Assembly: GCF_036245865.1 (NCBI RefSeq)
Contig: NZ_BTTW01000004.1
Location: forward strand, 124,001-188,000
Direction of reading: 5' to 3'
DNA length: 64,000 nt
Source of the DNA: Corallococcus caeni
GTDB lineage: Bacteria > Myxococcota > Myxococcia > Myxococcales > Myxococcaceae
In this document: in pieces, positions 1-12,428 of the stretch
Numbering within the stretch: the first letter of the stretch is position 1
How the letters are laid out: every line of letters starts with the position of its first letter
Program-made: the position numbers and the translations under genes
Notes under the pieces: generated by a model
What the model was told of the DNA's origin: nothing
The model's input: the letters and a program-made list of their open reading frames with translations, nothing else
The model's database searches: none

Positions 1-475
1 AGCCGGAGAAGTCCAGCCACACGACGACCGGCAGCTTCCCCTCGCGCACCACGCGCGACCAGGCACCCACCAGGGCGCCCTTGCGCTTGGCCGGGTTGAA
101 GCGGTGCACCACCTCGCCCTTGCCCTGGTCCACGACGATCTCATCCTCGGCGAACACCGCGCTCGCCTGGATGCCCTTGAAGTCCGGGAAGCGCTCCGCG
201 CGGGCGAGCATTCCGGCCTCGGAGGGCTGGAACTCGTACTTCGTCACCCAGTTGGGCCGCTCGCGGTTGCCGATGTTCTGGCGGCGCGCCACGCAGAACG
301 CTTCCTTGAGGAGCGGATCCAACCCGCTGCGCTTGCACTGCTCGATGAAGAGGGCGAACTCGTCCTCGCTGATTCCCCGGGGGCAGATGGTCCGCTTCAC
401 CAGGTCCACCCGCTCCCGGTTCCAGGCCGCGCCCTGCGGCGACGTCGTTCCATCCGCCTTCACATTCGCATCCAT
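1..475 (-). CDS. RecT/Bet-family single-strand DNA annealing protein (N-terminal part)
   Basis: The reading frame opens at an ATG (positions 475-473) and runs off the left edge, so only about 158 N-terminal residues are present. The translation carries the Bet/RecT pattern: VKRTICP near residues 24-30, FALFIEQCKRSGLDPLLKEA near 38-57, then a tyrosine/glutamine-rich stretch (KYEFQPSEAGMLARAERF) near 78-95. Proteins of this family bind single-stranded DNA and anneal complementary strands in phage-type recombination. A GGAG sequence lies about 10 bases before the ATG. No other phage gene is visible, but the sequence to the left is unseen. The family call is by motif recognition; the partner exonuclease, if any, would lie outside the window. 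Confidence 0.75.
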   Translation of the reverse strand, partial: MDANVKADGTTSPQGAAWNRERVDLVKRTICPRGISEDEFALFIEQCKRSGLDPLLKEAFCVARRQNIGNRERPNWVTKYEFQPSEAGMLARAERFPDFKGIQASAVFAEDEIVVDQGKGEVVHRFNPAKRKGALVGAWSRVVREGKLPVVVWLDFSG

Positions 476-732
476 CACTGTGTCTCCAGCACCGCTCGAA
501 AAGGACGGACGACCCTCGCCCGACCACATGGTTGCCCGGGGACACGGCGCACGACCCGTGAGGCAGGGGCCTGGAGGGGACCCTGCTACAGACCTGCAGC
601 GCGAACCGGGGCGTGGATCAACATGCGAGCCGGGCGGACCCTTCGCATCGGTTCCTCGGGCCCTGGCAGGACGGCCGCACGCCGGGCGTCCGCTCACGCG
701 GCCGGGAATGGAAGAGGGGATGCAAAAACGTT
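476..732. other. Intergenic stretch between recT-like gene and tRNA promoter
   Basis: About 330 bases separate the RecT-like start from tRNA-Lys. Apart from the tRNA promoter at the right end I see no convincing gene. Open frames on the plus strand here are high-GC artefacts. Confidence 0.5.
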
Positions 733-761
733 TTGACAGAGCGGGCGGCGACCGGTATTCA
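733..761 (+). promoter_or_regulatory. Housekeeping promoter for tRNA-Lys
   Basis: A perfect TTGACA (-35, 733-738), a 17-base spacer and TATTCA (-10, 756-761) lie about 49 bases before the tRNA. The spacing and the perfect -35 box fit a sigma-70-type promoter driving a stable RNA. Confidence 0.6.
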
Positions 762-809
762 CCGCGCCACCTCGGACGTCGCGCAGCCAACGCGGCCGAA
801 CGCAAAGCC

Positions 810-882
810 GGGAGCGTAGCTCAATTGGCAGAGCAATGGACTCTTAATCCATAGGTTGTGGGTTCGATTCCCTCCGCTCTCA
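810..882 (+). tRNA. tRNA-Lys (anticodon CUU)
   Basis: The sequence folds as a tRNA: the acceptor arm GGGAGCG pairs with CGCTCTC (one G-U), the anticodon stem ATGGA/TCCAT closes the loop CTCTTAA, and TTCGATT forms the T loop. The anticodon is CTT, decoding AAG, the main lysine codon of this GC-rich genome. The T stem has one T-T mismatch. The 3' CCA is not encoded. Confidence 0.93.
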
Positions 883-886
883 CTCG

Positions 887-928
887 CAGGGCCCCTTCTG
901 GAAACGGAAGGGGCCCTGTGTCTTTTCC
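887..928 (+). terminator. Rho-independent terminator after tRNA-Lys
   Basis: A perfect 12-bp stem (CAGGGCCCCTTC at 887-898 with its complement at 907-918) closes an 8-base loop and is followed by a T-rich tail (TCTTTT). It begins 5 bases after the tRNA. Confidence 0.8.
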
Positions 929-1014
929 GGCATCCCGTGGCCTTGGCGCCCGGGCCGGAAAGCCCCTGTCGTCCACGGACGTTTCGGGATAGGACGGCGG
1001 TCGCGCGACGCGTC

Positions 1015-1096
1015 GGGCGGGTGGCGAAACTGGTAGACGCGCCAGACTTAGGATCTGGTACCGCAAGGTGTGAGGGTTCGAGTCCCTCCTCGCCCA
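1015..1096 (+). tRNA. tRNA-Leu (anticodon UAG)
   Basis: A long tRNA with a variable arm: acceptor GGGCGGG pairs with CTCGCCC, anticodon stem CCAGA/TCTGG encloses CTTAGGA (anticodon TAG), an extra arm follows, and the T arm GAGGG-TTCGAGT-CCCTC is perfect. The 82-base length and variable arm are typical of leucine tRNAs. CCA is not encoded. Confidence 0.93.
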
Positions 1097-1103
1097 TTTC
1101 GCG

Positions 1104-1132
1104 TTGACCCGTTCGTGCCTATCCCCTAAAGC
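1104..1132 (+). promoter_or_regulatory. Possible promoter of tig
   Basis: TTGACC (1104-1109), a 17-base spacer and TAAAGC (1127-1132) precede the trigger factor start by about 70 bases. The -35 match is good and the -10 match is weak. Confidence 0.35.
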
Positions 1133-1200
1133 CGCACGTCCCACTTTCCGGTTGCCGCCCCGGGACGCGAAGGCCCGTGGAGGCGGCGAGCGAGGCCCGC

Positions 1201-2478
1201 ATGAAGGTCCAGGTCGAAGAGCTCTCTCCCATCGAGAAGAAGCTCTCCATCGAGGTCGACAACGCCCGCGTTGCTGAGGAGCTCAACCGCGCGTACGCCG
1301 CGCTCAGCGGTCAGGTGCGCCTGCCCGGCTTCCGTCAGGGCAAGGTTCCCCGCCGCATCCTCGAGCAGAAGTACCGCGAGCAGGTGGAGGACGACGTCAT
1401 CCAGCGCGTCGTGCAGAAGGCCTACCTGGACGCCGTGCGCGAGCACAAGGTGGAGGCCGTCGCCTCCCCCCAGGTGACCAACTCCGGCCTCAAGCCCGGC
1501 GCCCCCTTCAGCTTCGAGGCGCGCGTGGAGGTGAAGCCGAAGGTGGAGGCCAAGGACTTCGAAGGCCTGTCCCTCACGAAGGTGGACACCGCCGTCGCCG
1601 ACGACGCGGTGAACCAGCAGATCGAGCAGATGCGCCAGAACCTGGGCCGCATCGAGCCCGTCACCGACCGCGACGCCGCGGCCCAGGGCGACCAGGTCAC
1701 CATCGACTTCGAGGCGAAGGTGGACGGCAATGCGTTCCCCGGCAGCAAGGCGGACGGCATTGGCGTGCGCGTGCAGGACGGCGACCTCATCCAGGGCAAC
1801 ATCCCGCAGCTGGCGGGCGTGAAGGTCGGCGAGACGAAGGACGTCGAGTACACCTTCTCCCAGGACTACCAGGCTGAAGAGGTCCGCGGGAAGACGGCCG
1901 TCTTCCACATCACCGTCAAGGAGCTGAAGAAGCCGGTGGTGCCGGAGCTCAACGACGACTTCGCCAAGGAGACGGGCGTCGCGCAGACGGTGGACGAGCT
2001 GCGCGCGAAGGTCCGCTCCGACATGGAGAAGGCCAAGAAGAACCAGGCCACGGTGGACGAGCGCGACGCGCTCATCAAGGCGCTGCTGGAGAAGAACCCG
2101 TTCGACGTGCCCCGCGCCATGGTGGAGCGCGCCATCGACTCCATGATGGAGGGCGCCTTCCGCCAGATGCAGCGCCAGGGCATCGACCCGCGCCAGCTGG
2201 GCCTGGACTTCAACCGCCTGCGCGACGAGATGCGGGAGAAGGCCACCCTGGAGGTGAAGGGCACGCTCCTGTTCGAGGCCATCGCCCAGCAGCAGAACAT
2301 CCAGGCGTCCGACGAAGAGGTGGAGAAGCGCATCGAGGACCTGGCCATCGAGGCCAACCAGCCGGTCGCCCAGGTGAAGAAGTACTTCAAGGGCCCGGAC
2401 GAGCGCCTTGGGTTGTCTCTGCGACTTCGCGAGGAAAAGACGATTGAATTCCTCAAGGGCCGGGCGAAGTATTCTTGA
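1201..2478 (+). CDS. tig: Trigger factor, ribosome-bound chaperone and peptidyl-prolyl isomerase
   Basis: A 425-residue protein of normal length for trigger factor. Residues 1-110 form the ribosome-binding domain with the signature [10 protein letters not shown]. An FKBP-type isomerase domain follows around 155-240 ([14 protein letters not shown]), then the alpha-helical substrate-binding C-terminal domain. It binds nascent chains at the ribosome exit tunnel. The ATG at 1201 ([15 protein letters not shown]) is chosen over the in-frame GTG at 1177 because family members begin at this point. It is followed by clpP, clpX and, after a peptidase gene, lon, a common protein-quality-control block. 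Confidence 0.95.
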   Translation: MKVQVEELSPIEKKLSIEVDNARVAEELNRAYAALSGQVRLPGFRQGKVPRRILEQKYREQVEDDVIQRVVQKAYLDAVREHKVEAVASPQVTNSGLKPGAPFSFEARVEVKPKVEAKDFEGLSLTKVDTAVADDAVNQQIEQMRQNLGRIEPVTDRDAAAQGDQVTIDFEAKVDGNAFPGSKADGIGVRVQDGDLIQGNIPQLAGVKVGETKDVEYTFSQDYQAEEVRGKTAVFHITVKELKKPVVPELNDDFAKETGVAQTVDELRAKVRSDMEKAKKNQATVDERDALIKALLEKNPFDVPRAMVERAIDSMMEGAFRQMQRQGIDPRQLGLDFNRLRDEMREKATLEVKGTLLFEAIAQQQNIQASDEEVEKRIEDLAIEANQPVAQVKKYFKGPDERLGLSLRLREEKTIEFLKGRAKYS

Positions 2479-2525
2479 GGCTTTTCCTTCAGGGTTCCTG
2501 AGTCCCTTCTAGAGGTCCATCCGAC

Positions 2526-3146
2526 ATGCCCTTCATGCCCGTCCCCTACGTCATCGAGCAGACCCACCGGGGTGAGCGCTCGTACGACATCTACAGCCGG
2601 CTCCTGAAGGACCGCATCGTCATGCTGGGAACGGAGATCGACGATGACGTTGCCAACGCCATCGTCGCCCAGCTCCTGTTCCTGGAGTCGGAAGACCCGG
2701 ACAAGGACATCAACCTCTACATCAACTCGCCCGGTGGTTCCGTGACGGCGGGCCTCGCCATCTACGACACGATGCAGTACGTCAAGGCGCCCGTCTCCAC
2801 CATCTGCGTGGGGCAGGCGGCCTCCATGGGCGCCGTGCTGCTGCTGGCCGGCGCGAAGGGCAAGCGCTACTCGCTGCCCTCCAGCCGCATCATGATCCAC
2901 CAGCCGCTCGGTGGCGCGCGTGGCCAGGCGACGGACATCGAGATCCAGGCGCGCGAGATCCTCCGGATGAAGGCGAAGCTCAACGAGCTCATCGTCAAGC
3001 ACACCGGCCAGACGATCGAGCGCGTGGAGAAGGACACGGACCGCGACTACTTCATGGGCGCCGCGGAGGCGAAGGCGTACGGCATCCTCGACGCCATCCA
3101 GGACCCTCGGAAGGTCGTGGGCGTGAAGCCGGACGAGAAGAAGTAG
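2526..3146 (+). CDS. clpP: ATP-dependent Clp protease proteolytic subunit
   Basis: A 206-residue serine peptidase that forms the tetradecameric chamber used by ClpX/ClpA. The catalytic serine is in GQAASMGA (about S100) and the histidine in [10 protein letters not shown] (about H125). The conserved segment [18 protein letters not shown] is intact. An AGAGG ribosome site precedes the ATG; a second ATG three codons later is also possible. The gene lies 47 bases after tig and upstream of clpX, its unfoldase partner. Confidence 0.96.
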   Translation: MPFMPVPYVIEQTHRGERSYDIYSRLLKDRIVMLGTEIDDDVANAIVAQLLFLESEDPDKDINLYINSPGGSVTAGLAIYDTMQYVKAPVSTICVGQAASMGAVLLLAGAKGKRYSLPSSRIMIHQPLGGARGQATDIEIQAREILRMKAKLNELIVKHTGQTIERVEKDTDRDYFMGAAEAKAYGILDAIQDPRKVVGVKPDEKK

Positions 3147-3179
3147 ACACACCGACATCCGAACGGGCCGGGGCGTCAG

Positions 3180-3204
3180 GCACCCGGTCGGCGGCCGGGG
3201 GTGC
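3180..3204 (+). terminator. Weak hairpin after clpP
   Basis: GCACCCGG (3180-3187) can pair with CCGGGGGTGC (3195-3204) with two bulged bases. A pyrimidine-rich stretch follows but no clean T run. It may reduce read-through from clpP into clpX. Confidence 0.3.
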
Positions 3205-3286
3205 TGGGAATCTTCTCCCGGTCCTCCGGCCTTCTCGTTTCTCCCGTCACCGGCATTTTCCCCTTGTTAAGTACCCGGAAGGTGCG

Positions 3287-3316
3287 TGGACGTTCCGGAT
3301 GGGGGCTGACTAGATT
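3287..3316 (+). promoter_or_regulatory. Possible promoter of clpX
   Basis: TGGACG (3287-3292), an 18-base spacer and TAGATT (3311-3316) lie about 65 bases before the clpX ATG. Each box matches the sigma-70 consensus at four of six bases. The 235-base gap between clpP and clpX also suggests separate transcription. Confidence 0.35.
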
Positions 3317-3381
3317 GGACGTCAGGGCAGGGGACCGGACGCGAAGCGGGTTGGGGCCTTTCAGGCGCAGCGAGGGATTTC

Positions 3382-4665
<1,284 letters not shown>

Positions 4666-4694
4666 GCGGACTCATCCTCTAGGGGCTCGCAAGG

Positions 4695-4767
4695 GCCTGA
4701 AGGGGATGACGGGGCGCGTCACGGTCTTGGACCGGGGCGCGCCCCCTGTTCTTGCGGGCCTTCAGGC
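4695..4767. terminator. Nested inverted repeat after clpX
   Basis: The outer arms GCCTGAAGG (4695-4703) and CCTTCAGGC (4759-4767) enclose inner arms GGGGCGCG (4711-4718) and CGCGCCCC (4738-4745). This could form a long hairpin between clpX and the peptidase gene. No T tail is present, so it may be a Rho-type or attenuation structure. Confidence 0.4.
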
Positions 4768-4829
4768 GGGGGAACGGGCCGCACTTTTTCCGGGCCGGGG
4801 GCGGGGGCTTCTTGTATCTGCTGTCCCCC

Positions 4830-7049
4830 ATGAGAAAGCTCCTCATGCCTGCCCTGCTGTCGCTCGTGGCCTGCACTTCCTCGAAGGAAGCCACTCGCGA
4901 GGAGTCTCCTGCCTCCGCGTCCTCGCAAGCCCCGGCGACGGCCGGCGACCGCGCTCCGGCCCGGGAGGGCCCTTCCCGCATGGCCTATCCGGCGACCCGT
5001 TCCGAAGCGGTGGTGGACACGCTGCACGGCCAGCAGGTGGCGGACCCGTACCGCTGGCTGGAGGACGAGAAGGCCCCGGAGGTCCAGGCCTGGATGAAGG
5101 CGCAGGACGGCTTCACCCGCGACGCGCTGGCGAAGATGCCGGGCCGCGACGCGCTGGCGAAGCGCTTCACGGAGCTGTTCTACGTGGACTCCGTGTCCGC
5201 TCCCGCGAAGCGGGGGGCGCGCTACTTCTTCATGCGCACCCACAAGGACAAGGAGAAGGCCATCGTCTACTGGAAGGAAGGCGAGTCCGGCCAGGAGAAG
5301 GTGCTGCTGGATCCGAACGCCTGGAGCAAGGACGGCACCGTGTCCCTGGGCACGTGGGCGCCTTCCTGGGACGGCAAGCGCGTGGCCTTCGCGCAGCGGC
5401 CCAACGCCGCGGACGAGGCCGTCCTGCACGTGATGGATGTGGCCACGGGTGAGTGGTCCAAGGTGGACGTCATCGAGGGCGCCAAGTACGCGCAGCCGCA
5501 CTGGATCCCGGACGGCAAGGGCTTCTACTACGAGTGGCTGCCCACGGACCCCTCCATCTCCGTGGATGCCCGGCCGGGCTACACCACGCTCAAGTTCCAC
5601 GCGCTGGGCCAGGACCCGAAGAACGACGTGGTGGTGCACGAGCGCACCGGCGACCCCTCCACCTTCCTCCAGGGCGACCTGTCGCGCGACGGCAAGTACC
5701 TCTTCGCCTCCATCCTGCGCGGCTGGAGCGAGAACGACGTCTACTGGAAGCACCCGGGGGAGAAGGACTGGCGGCTGCTCGTGAAGGGCAAGGGCGCCAA
5801 GTACAACGTCATCCCCTGGAAGGACCGCTTCTACGTCGTCACGGACGAGGGCGCCCCGCGCCAGCGCGTCTTCGCCGTGGACCCGAAGAAGTCCGAGCGC
5901 GCGAACTGGAAGGAAGTGGTGGCGGAGGACCCCAAGGCCGCGCTGGAGAGCGTGTCGCTGGTGGGCGGCCACCTGGCGCTGGAGTACCTCAAGGACGCGA
6001 CCACGGAGCTGCGCATCACCACGCTGGAGGGCAAGCCCGTGCGCACCGTGCAGCTGCCGGGCGTGGGCGCCGCCAGCAACCTGGTGGGCCTGGAGGACCA
6101 GGACGACGCCTACTTCTCCTACAGCTCCTTCACCACGCCCCGGCAGGTGTACCGGACGTCCGTGAAGAGCGGGAAGGTGGACCTGTGGGCGAAGGTGGAG
6201 GTGCCCATGGACCCTGACGCGTACACCACGGAGCAGGTCTTCTACACGTCGAAGGACGGCACGAAGGTGCCCATGTTCCTCGTCTACAAGAAGGGCCTGA
6301 AGAAGGACGGAAATGCGCCCACGCTGCTGTACGGGTACGGCGGCTTCTTCGTGAGCATGCAGCCCTCCTTCCGCGCGAGCATCCTGCCGTGGCTGGACGC
6401 GGGCGGCGTCTACGCGGTGGCCAACCTGCGCGGCGGCGGCGAGTACGGCACCGCCTGGCATGACGCGGGCAAGGGCGCGAACAAGCAGAACGTCTTCGAC
6501 GACTTCGCCGGCGCGGCCGAGTACCTGGCCAAGGAGAAGTACACGCAGGCGAAGAAGCTGGCCATCTACGGCGGCAGCAACGGCGGCCTGCTGGTGGGCG
6601 CGGCCATGACGCAGCGCCCGGAGCTGTACGGGGCGGTGGTGTGCGGCGTGCCGCTCTTGGACATGGTGCGCTTCCACCTGTTCGGCAGCGGGCGGACGTG
6701 GGTGCCGGAGTACGGGTCGGCGGAGGACGCCGCGCAGTTCAAGACCCTGTACGCCTATTCGCCCTACCACCACGTCCAGCAGGACGTGCGCTACCCGGCG
6801 CTCCTGATGATGAGCTCGGACCACGACGACCGCGTGGACCCCATGCACGCGCGCAAGTTCGTGGCGGCGGTGCAGAACACGAAGGGCAATTCGGCGCCCA
6901 CGTTGCTACGCATCGAAGCGAACGCGGGCCACGGAGGGGCGGACCAGGTGGCCAAGGCCATTGAATCCAGCGTCGACATGTACGCCTTCCTCTTCCAGGT
7001 CCTGGGTGTTGCACGGCCGGATGCCGGGGTAGCGGCCGAGAGCCGCTAG
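4830..7049 (+). CDS. Secreted prolyl oligopeptidase lipoprotein (S9 family)
   Basis: A 739-residue protein. It opens with a lipoprotein signal (MRKLLMPALLSLVAC; lipobox LVAC), so the mature enzyme should be anchored by lipid at Cys15. Residues about 55-450 are the beta-propeller (DPYRWLEDEKAPEVQAWM near the start), and the C-terminal alpha/beta-hydrolase domain has the triad Ser583 in GGSNGG, Asp near 666 in DHDDRVDP and His701 in NAGHGG. It cleaves short peptides after proline. The ATG at 4830 is chosen because it gives a complete signal peptide; the upstream in-frame ATG does not. It sits alone between clpX and lon. Confidence 0.93.
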   Translation: MRKLLMPALLSLVACTSSKEATREESPASASSQAPATAGDRAPAREGPSRMAYPATRSEAVVDTLHGQQVADPYRWLEDEKAPEVQAWMKAQDGFTRDALAKMPGRDALAKRFTELFYVDSVSAPAKRGARYFFMRTHKDKEKAIVYWKEGESGQEKVLLDPNAWSKDGTVSLGTWAPSWDGKRVAFAQRPNAADEAVLHVMDVATGEWSKVDVIEGAKYAQPHWIPDGKGFYYEWLPTDPSISVDARPGYTTLKFHALGQDPKNDVVVHERTGDPSTFLQGDLSRDGKYLFASILRGWSENDVYWKHPGEKDWRLLVKGKGAKYNVIPWKDRFYVVTDEGAPRQRVFAVDPKKSERANWKEVVAEDPKAALESVSLVGGHLALEYLKDATTELRITTLEGKPVRTVQLPGVGAASNLVGLEDQDDAYFSYSSFTTPRQVYRTSVKSGKVDLWAKVEVPMDPDAYTTEQVFYTSKDGTKVPMFLVYKKGLKKDGNAPTLLYGYGGFFVSMQPSFRASILPWLDAGGVYAVANLRGGGEYGTAWHDAGKGANKQNVFDDFAGAAEYLAKEKYTQAKKLAIYGGSNGGLLVGAAMTQRPELYGAVVCGVPLLDMVRFHLFGSGRTWVPEYGSAEDAAQFKTLYAYSPYHHVQQDVRYPALLMMSSDHDDRVDPMHARKFVAAVQNTKGNSAPTLLRIEANAGHGGADQVAKAIESSVDMYAFLFQVLGVARPDAGVAAESR

Positions 7050-7086
7050 AATCCGGGCAGCACACACTTCTGCCTGCCGGTGTTCC

Positions 7087-7113
7087 CTTGAAGGCAGGGT
7101 GCAGGCCCCCAAT
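7087..7113 (+). promoter_or_regulatory. Heat-shock (sigma-32-like) promoter of lon
   Basis: CTTGAA (7087-7092), a 13-base spacer and CCCCCAAT (7106-7113) match the RpoH pattern CTTGAA-N(11-15)-CCCCATNT well. The element lies 130 bases before the lon ATG, in keeping with heat control of lon in other bacteria. Confidence 0.5.
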
Positions 7114-7243
7114 CTTGTGACGGGAACGGGGCCTGCGACCGGCGTGTTATAGAGCGGTGTTTCACCCTGCATGCGCGCTTGGGCGGCATGCGGGCAACTC
7201 TTCAAGGGCCCGCCTGTCTGGTGGGCCAGCGGGTGGCGGATAC

Positions 7244-9703
<2,460 letters not shown>

Positions 9704-9712
9704 GGCCTTGAG

Positions 9713-9804
9713 TCCCAGCCCCCTCAAGGGGGCCTGGGATGAGTGGTGACGAAGCCAGGATGCCGGCCGACCAGGAGTCGCCGGTCTCCTGGCTTCTCTC
9801 TTTT
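9713..9804 (+). terminator. Double terminator after lon
   Basis: Two hairpins follow lon. The first pairs TCCCAG and CCCCC (9713-9723) with GGGGG and CTGGGA (9728-9739). The second has perfect 10-bp arms GAAGCCAGGA (9751-9760) and TCCTGGCTTC (9787-9796), followed by TCTCTTTT. The second is a strong intrinsic terminator. Confidence 0.8.
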
Positions 9805-9833
9805 CCGGGGCCGGTCGGGGTAGAACGCGGGAG

Positions 9834-11540
9834 GTGGCTCCCCGCGCGCGAATCCTGTCCTACTCCCTGGTGCTGGTGATGGCCGCGGCCTGCGGGCCGT
9901 GCGGCTTCCAGCCCGAGCCGGGCGTGAAGGTGGTGGTGCCCGCGATGCCCACCACGCTCGACTGGAGCCATTCGGATCCGCAGAGCTGGGTGAACTACCC
10001 GGTGATGCTGGCCACGCAGAAGGGGCTCACCACGCTGGGGGCGGACCACTCGGTGCAGGCCGGCCTGGCGGAGCGGTGGGAGCGCGAGGCGGACGCGGCC
10101 GGGCACGAGGTCTACACCTTCCACCTGCGGCCGGACGTGACGTGGTCGGACGGGTCTCCCGTCACGGCGCGCGACTTCATCTTCGGGTGGCACCGGGCCC
10201 TGCTGGGCCGCGAGCGCGGTGAGATGGCGGACCTCCAGGGCGCGGAGGAGGTGCTCGCGCTGCTGGAGCGCGCGGCGCCGGACGCGGAGGTGAAGGCCGC
10301 GCTGTCGCGCGTGGGCGTGGAGGCGGTGGATGCGCGGACGCTGCGGGTGACGCTGGCGCGGCCTCGCAGCTACTTCCTGGCGCGGCTCGCGAACGTGTAC
10401 CTGTTCTTTCCCGCGCCTTCGGCGGACCTGGAGGGCAAGTCGGACGAGGCGGTGCGCGACTACTTCGACCGGCCCCGTGACGGTCGTCCGCTGGCGGTGG
10501 GGCCTTATCGCGTCGAGCGTTGGGACCGCGCGGGGGAGCGCGTGCGGCTGGTCTACAACCCGCGCAGCGCGTTCCCGCCGCCGATGGGGCCGGGGGAGAC
10601 TCCGGCGCCGGTGCTGACGCTGATGAAGTCGGAGATCGGCCCGGCGCTGTATGAGCGGGGCCGCGTGGACTTCGTGTTCGTGGACAGCGCGGCGGCGCTG
10701 CGCGGGATGCGGGCCGCGGACCTGAAGCGCGAGCCGCTGTTGTCCACGTACTTCCTGGCCTTCAACACGGAGCGTCCGCCGTTGGACCGGCCGGAGGTGC
10801 GCCGGGCGCTGGCGCGTGCGCTGGATCGGGAGGCGCTGCTCGCGGGGCTGTTACCGGCGGCGCGCGCGACGAACGTGCTGCTGCCGCCGGAGCTGCCAGA
10901 CGCGGCCTCGCCCGAGCAGGCCGCGCGGCTGCCGCGCTACGAGCCGGAGCGGGCGAAGGCGGAGCTGGCGGGTGCGACGGGGCTGGACCGGCCGCTGCGG
11001 CTGGTGGTGAAGGCGGGGGATTCGTTCGTGCCGGAAGAGGCGCTGGCGGAGCGCATCGCGGTGCAGCTCGCGCGGGTGGGCGTGACGGTGGTGGTGGACT
11101 CGCGCTCGGACTTCTCCGCGGAGGTGGCGCGCAGGACGCCGCAGGGGCCGCGCGCGTATGACCTCCAGCTGCGGCGGCTGGGCGCGGACTACGCACACCC
11201 GAACACGTTCTTCACGCTGTTCGAGCGCCAGGGCAACCACCAGACGGGCTGGGAGACGCAGGCCGGGGGGGAGCCGATGCGCCGCTTCGAGCAGCTGCTG
11301 GAGGAGGCGGACGGCGACCCGGATCCGGTGCACGCGCGCGAGTTGTACGCGAAGGCCCAGGAGGTGCTGGTGGGCGAGCAGGCCGTCATCGCGCCGCTGT
11401 ACCACCCGGACCGCTACTTCCGGGCGCGGGCCCGGCTGCACGGACTGGACGTGGATCCATTCAACTTCCTCGCGCTGCGCGCATTGCGGCTGGGACCGGC
11501 TGGGACGACCACGGCGCGCGCGGAAGGGCAGGGGCCCTAG
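9834..11540 (+). CDS. Peptide-type ABC transporter substrate-binding lipoprotein (SBP family 5)
   Basis: A 568-residue extracytoplasmic binding protein of the OppA/DppA type. It has a lipoprotein signal ending in MAAAC and family segments TTLDWSHSDPQSW, YTFHLRPDVTWSDGSPVTARDF and VRRALARALDREALL. It should capture oligopeptides or similar solutes for the two permeases that follow. The start is a GTG whose ribosome site (GGGAGG) overlaps the codon, so the true start is slightly uncertain. No better start exists in frame. It is the first gene after the lon terminator. Confidence 0.88.
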   Translation: MAPRARILSYSLVLVMAAACGPCGFQPEPGVKVVVPAMPTTLDWSHSDPQSWVNYPVMLATQKGLTTLGADHSVQAGLAERWEREADAAGHEVYTFHLRPDVTWSDGSPVTARDFIFGWHRALLGRERGEMADLQGAEEVLALLERAAPDAEVKAALSRVGVEAVDARTLRVTLARPRSYFLARLANVYLFFPAPSADLEGKSDEAVRDYFDRPRDGRPLAVGPYRVERWDRAGERVRLVYNPRSAFPPPMGPGETPAPVLTLMKSEIGPALYERGRVDFVFVDSAAALRGMRAADLKREPLLSTYFLAFNTERPPLDRPEVRRALARALDREALLAGLLPAARATNVLLPPELPDAASPEQAARLPRYEPERAKAELAGATGLDRPLRLVVKAGDSFVPEEALAERIAVQLARVGVTVVVDSRSDFSAEVARRTPQGPRAYDLQLRRLGADYAHPNTFFTLFERQGNHQTGWETQAGGEPMRRFEQLLEEADGDPDPVHARELYAKAQEVLVGEQAVIAPLYHPDRYFRARARLHGLDVDPFNFLALRALRLGPAGTTTARAEGQGP

Positions 11541-11543
11541 CGC

Positions 11544-12428
11544 ATGCGCCTCATCGCGACGCGCCTCGTGCGGCAGCTCGTGCTCGTGCCGGTGGTGGCG
11601 GTGGCCTCGTACTTCCTCATGGCCGCGCTGCCGCTCACCACGGAGAGCGACACCAAGCGGCAGGTGTCTCCGGAGCTGGCGGCTTCGTACCGGCGCGACC
11701 TGGGCATCGGTGAGCCGCTCGGGTTCCTGCGGCCGTGGCAGAAGCTGTTCGCCGGGGAGCGGCTGGGCACCAGCGCTCAGGGCATCACCGGCGATGAGCT
11801 CCTCCAGAAGCTCTCCGGCAGCGTGGGCGTGGGCCTGGTCGCGCTTCCCCTGGCCCTTGCCTGGGCCGTGGGCTTCGCGCTCCTTCGCACCCGGTGGCGG
11901 CGGGGACGCTTCGCCGTGTTCGGTGACGTGCTGCCCGCCATCGCGTTCGGGACGCCGGTGTTCATCCCCGCGCTGCTCCTGGCCCCCGCCGTGGTGGAGC
12001 GCGGACACCTGCTGCCGGAGCTCTGCGCGGCGGTCGTCATCGCCATCTGGCCCGGGACCTTCCTGGGCACGCTCGTGGGGGATGCCCTGGAGACCGAGCT
12101 GTCCCGCGACTACGTGCGCACCGCGCTCAGCAAGGGGCTGGACCCCGGCACCGTGCTGCGCCGCCACGTCCTCCCCAACGTGTGGCCCGCGCTCCTGGAC
12201 GCCGTCACGCCCGTCGCCACCGCGCTGCTCGCGGGCTCGTTCGCCGCGGAGCGCGTCTTCGGCCTGCCGTACTTCGGCCAGCTCTACGTGCTCGCCGTGC
12301 TCAACAAGCAGGTCGCCGTCGTCGTCGTGTCCACCACCACCTTCGCCACCGTGCTCGTCGTCGTGAGCCTCACCGTGGAGCTCCTGCGCATGCTCGCGGA
12401 TCCGCGCGCCCGGGAGGCCCGCGCTTGA
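11544..12428 (+). CDS. Peptide ABC transporter permease, OppB/DppB type
   Basis: A 294-residue inner-membrane permease with about six hydrophobic segments, beginning only three bases after the binding-protein gene. The EAA loop is recognisable near residues 190-215 (DYVRTALSKGLDPGTVLRRH). The N-terminal region keeps the OppB pattern (LGIGEPLGFLRPWQKLF). It should pair with the next gene to form the channel. Confidence 0.88.
   Translation: MRLIATRLVRQLVLVPVVAVASYFLMAALPLTTESDTKRQVSPELAASYRRDLGIGEPLGFLRPWQKLFAGERLGTSAQGITGDELLQKLSGSVGVGLVALPLALAWAVGFALLRTRWRRGRFAVFGDVLPAIAFGTPVFIPALLLAPAVVERGHLLPELCAAVVIAIWPGTFLGTLVGDALETELSRDYVRTALSKGLDPGTVLRRHVLPNVWPALLDAVTPVATALLAGSFAAERVFGLPYFGQLYVLAVLNKQVAVVVVSTTTFATVLVVVSLTVELLRMLADPRAREARA

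Noticed and set aside
81-854. Plus-strand frames across the left edge and tRNA-Lys
   Set aside because: They are antisense to the RecT-like gene and run through a tRNA; no protein character.
4719-6848. A 709-codon minus-strand open frame opposite the prolyl oligopeptidase
   Set aside because: Shadow frame; the plus-strand protein has a signal peptide and full catalytic triad.
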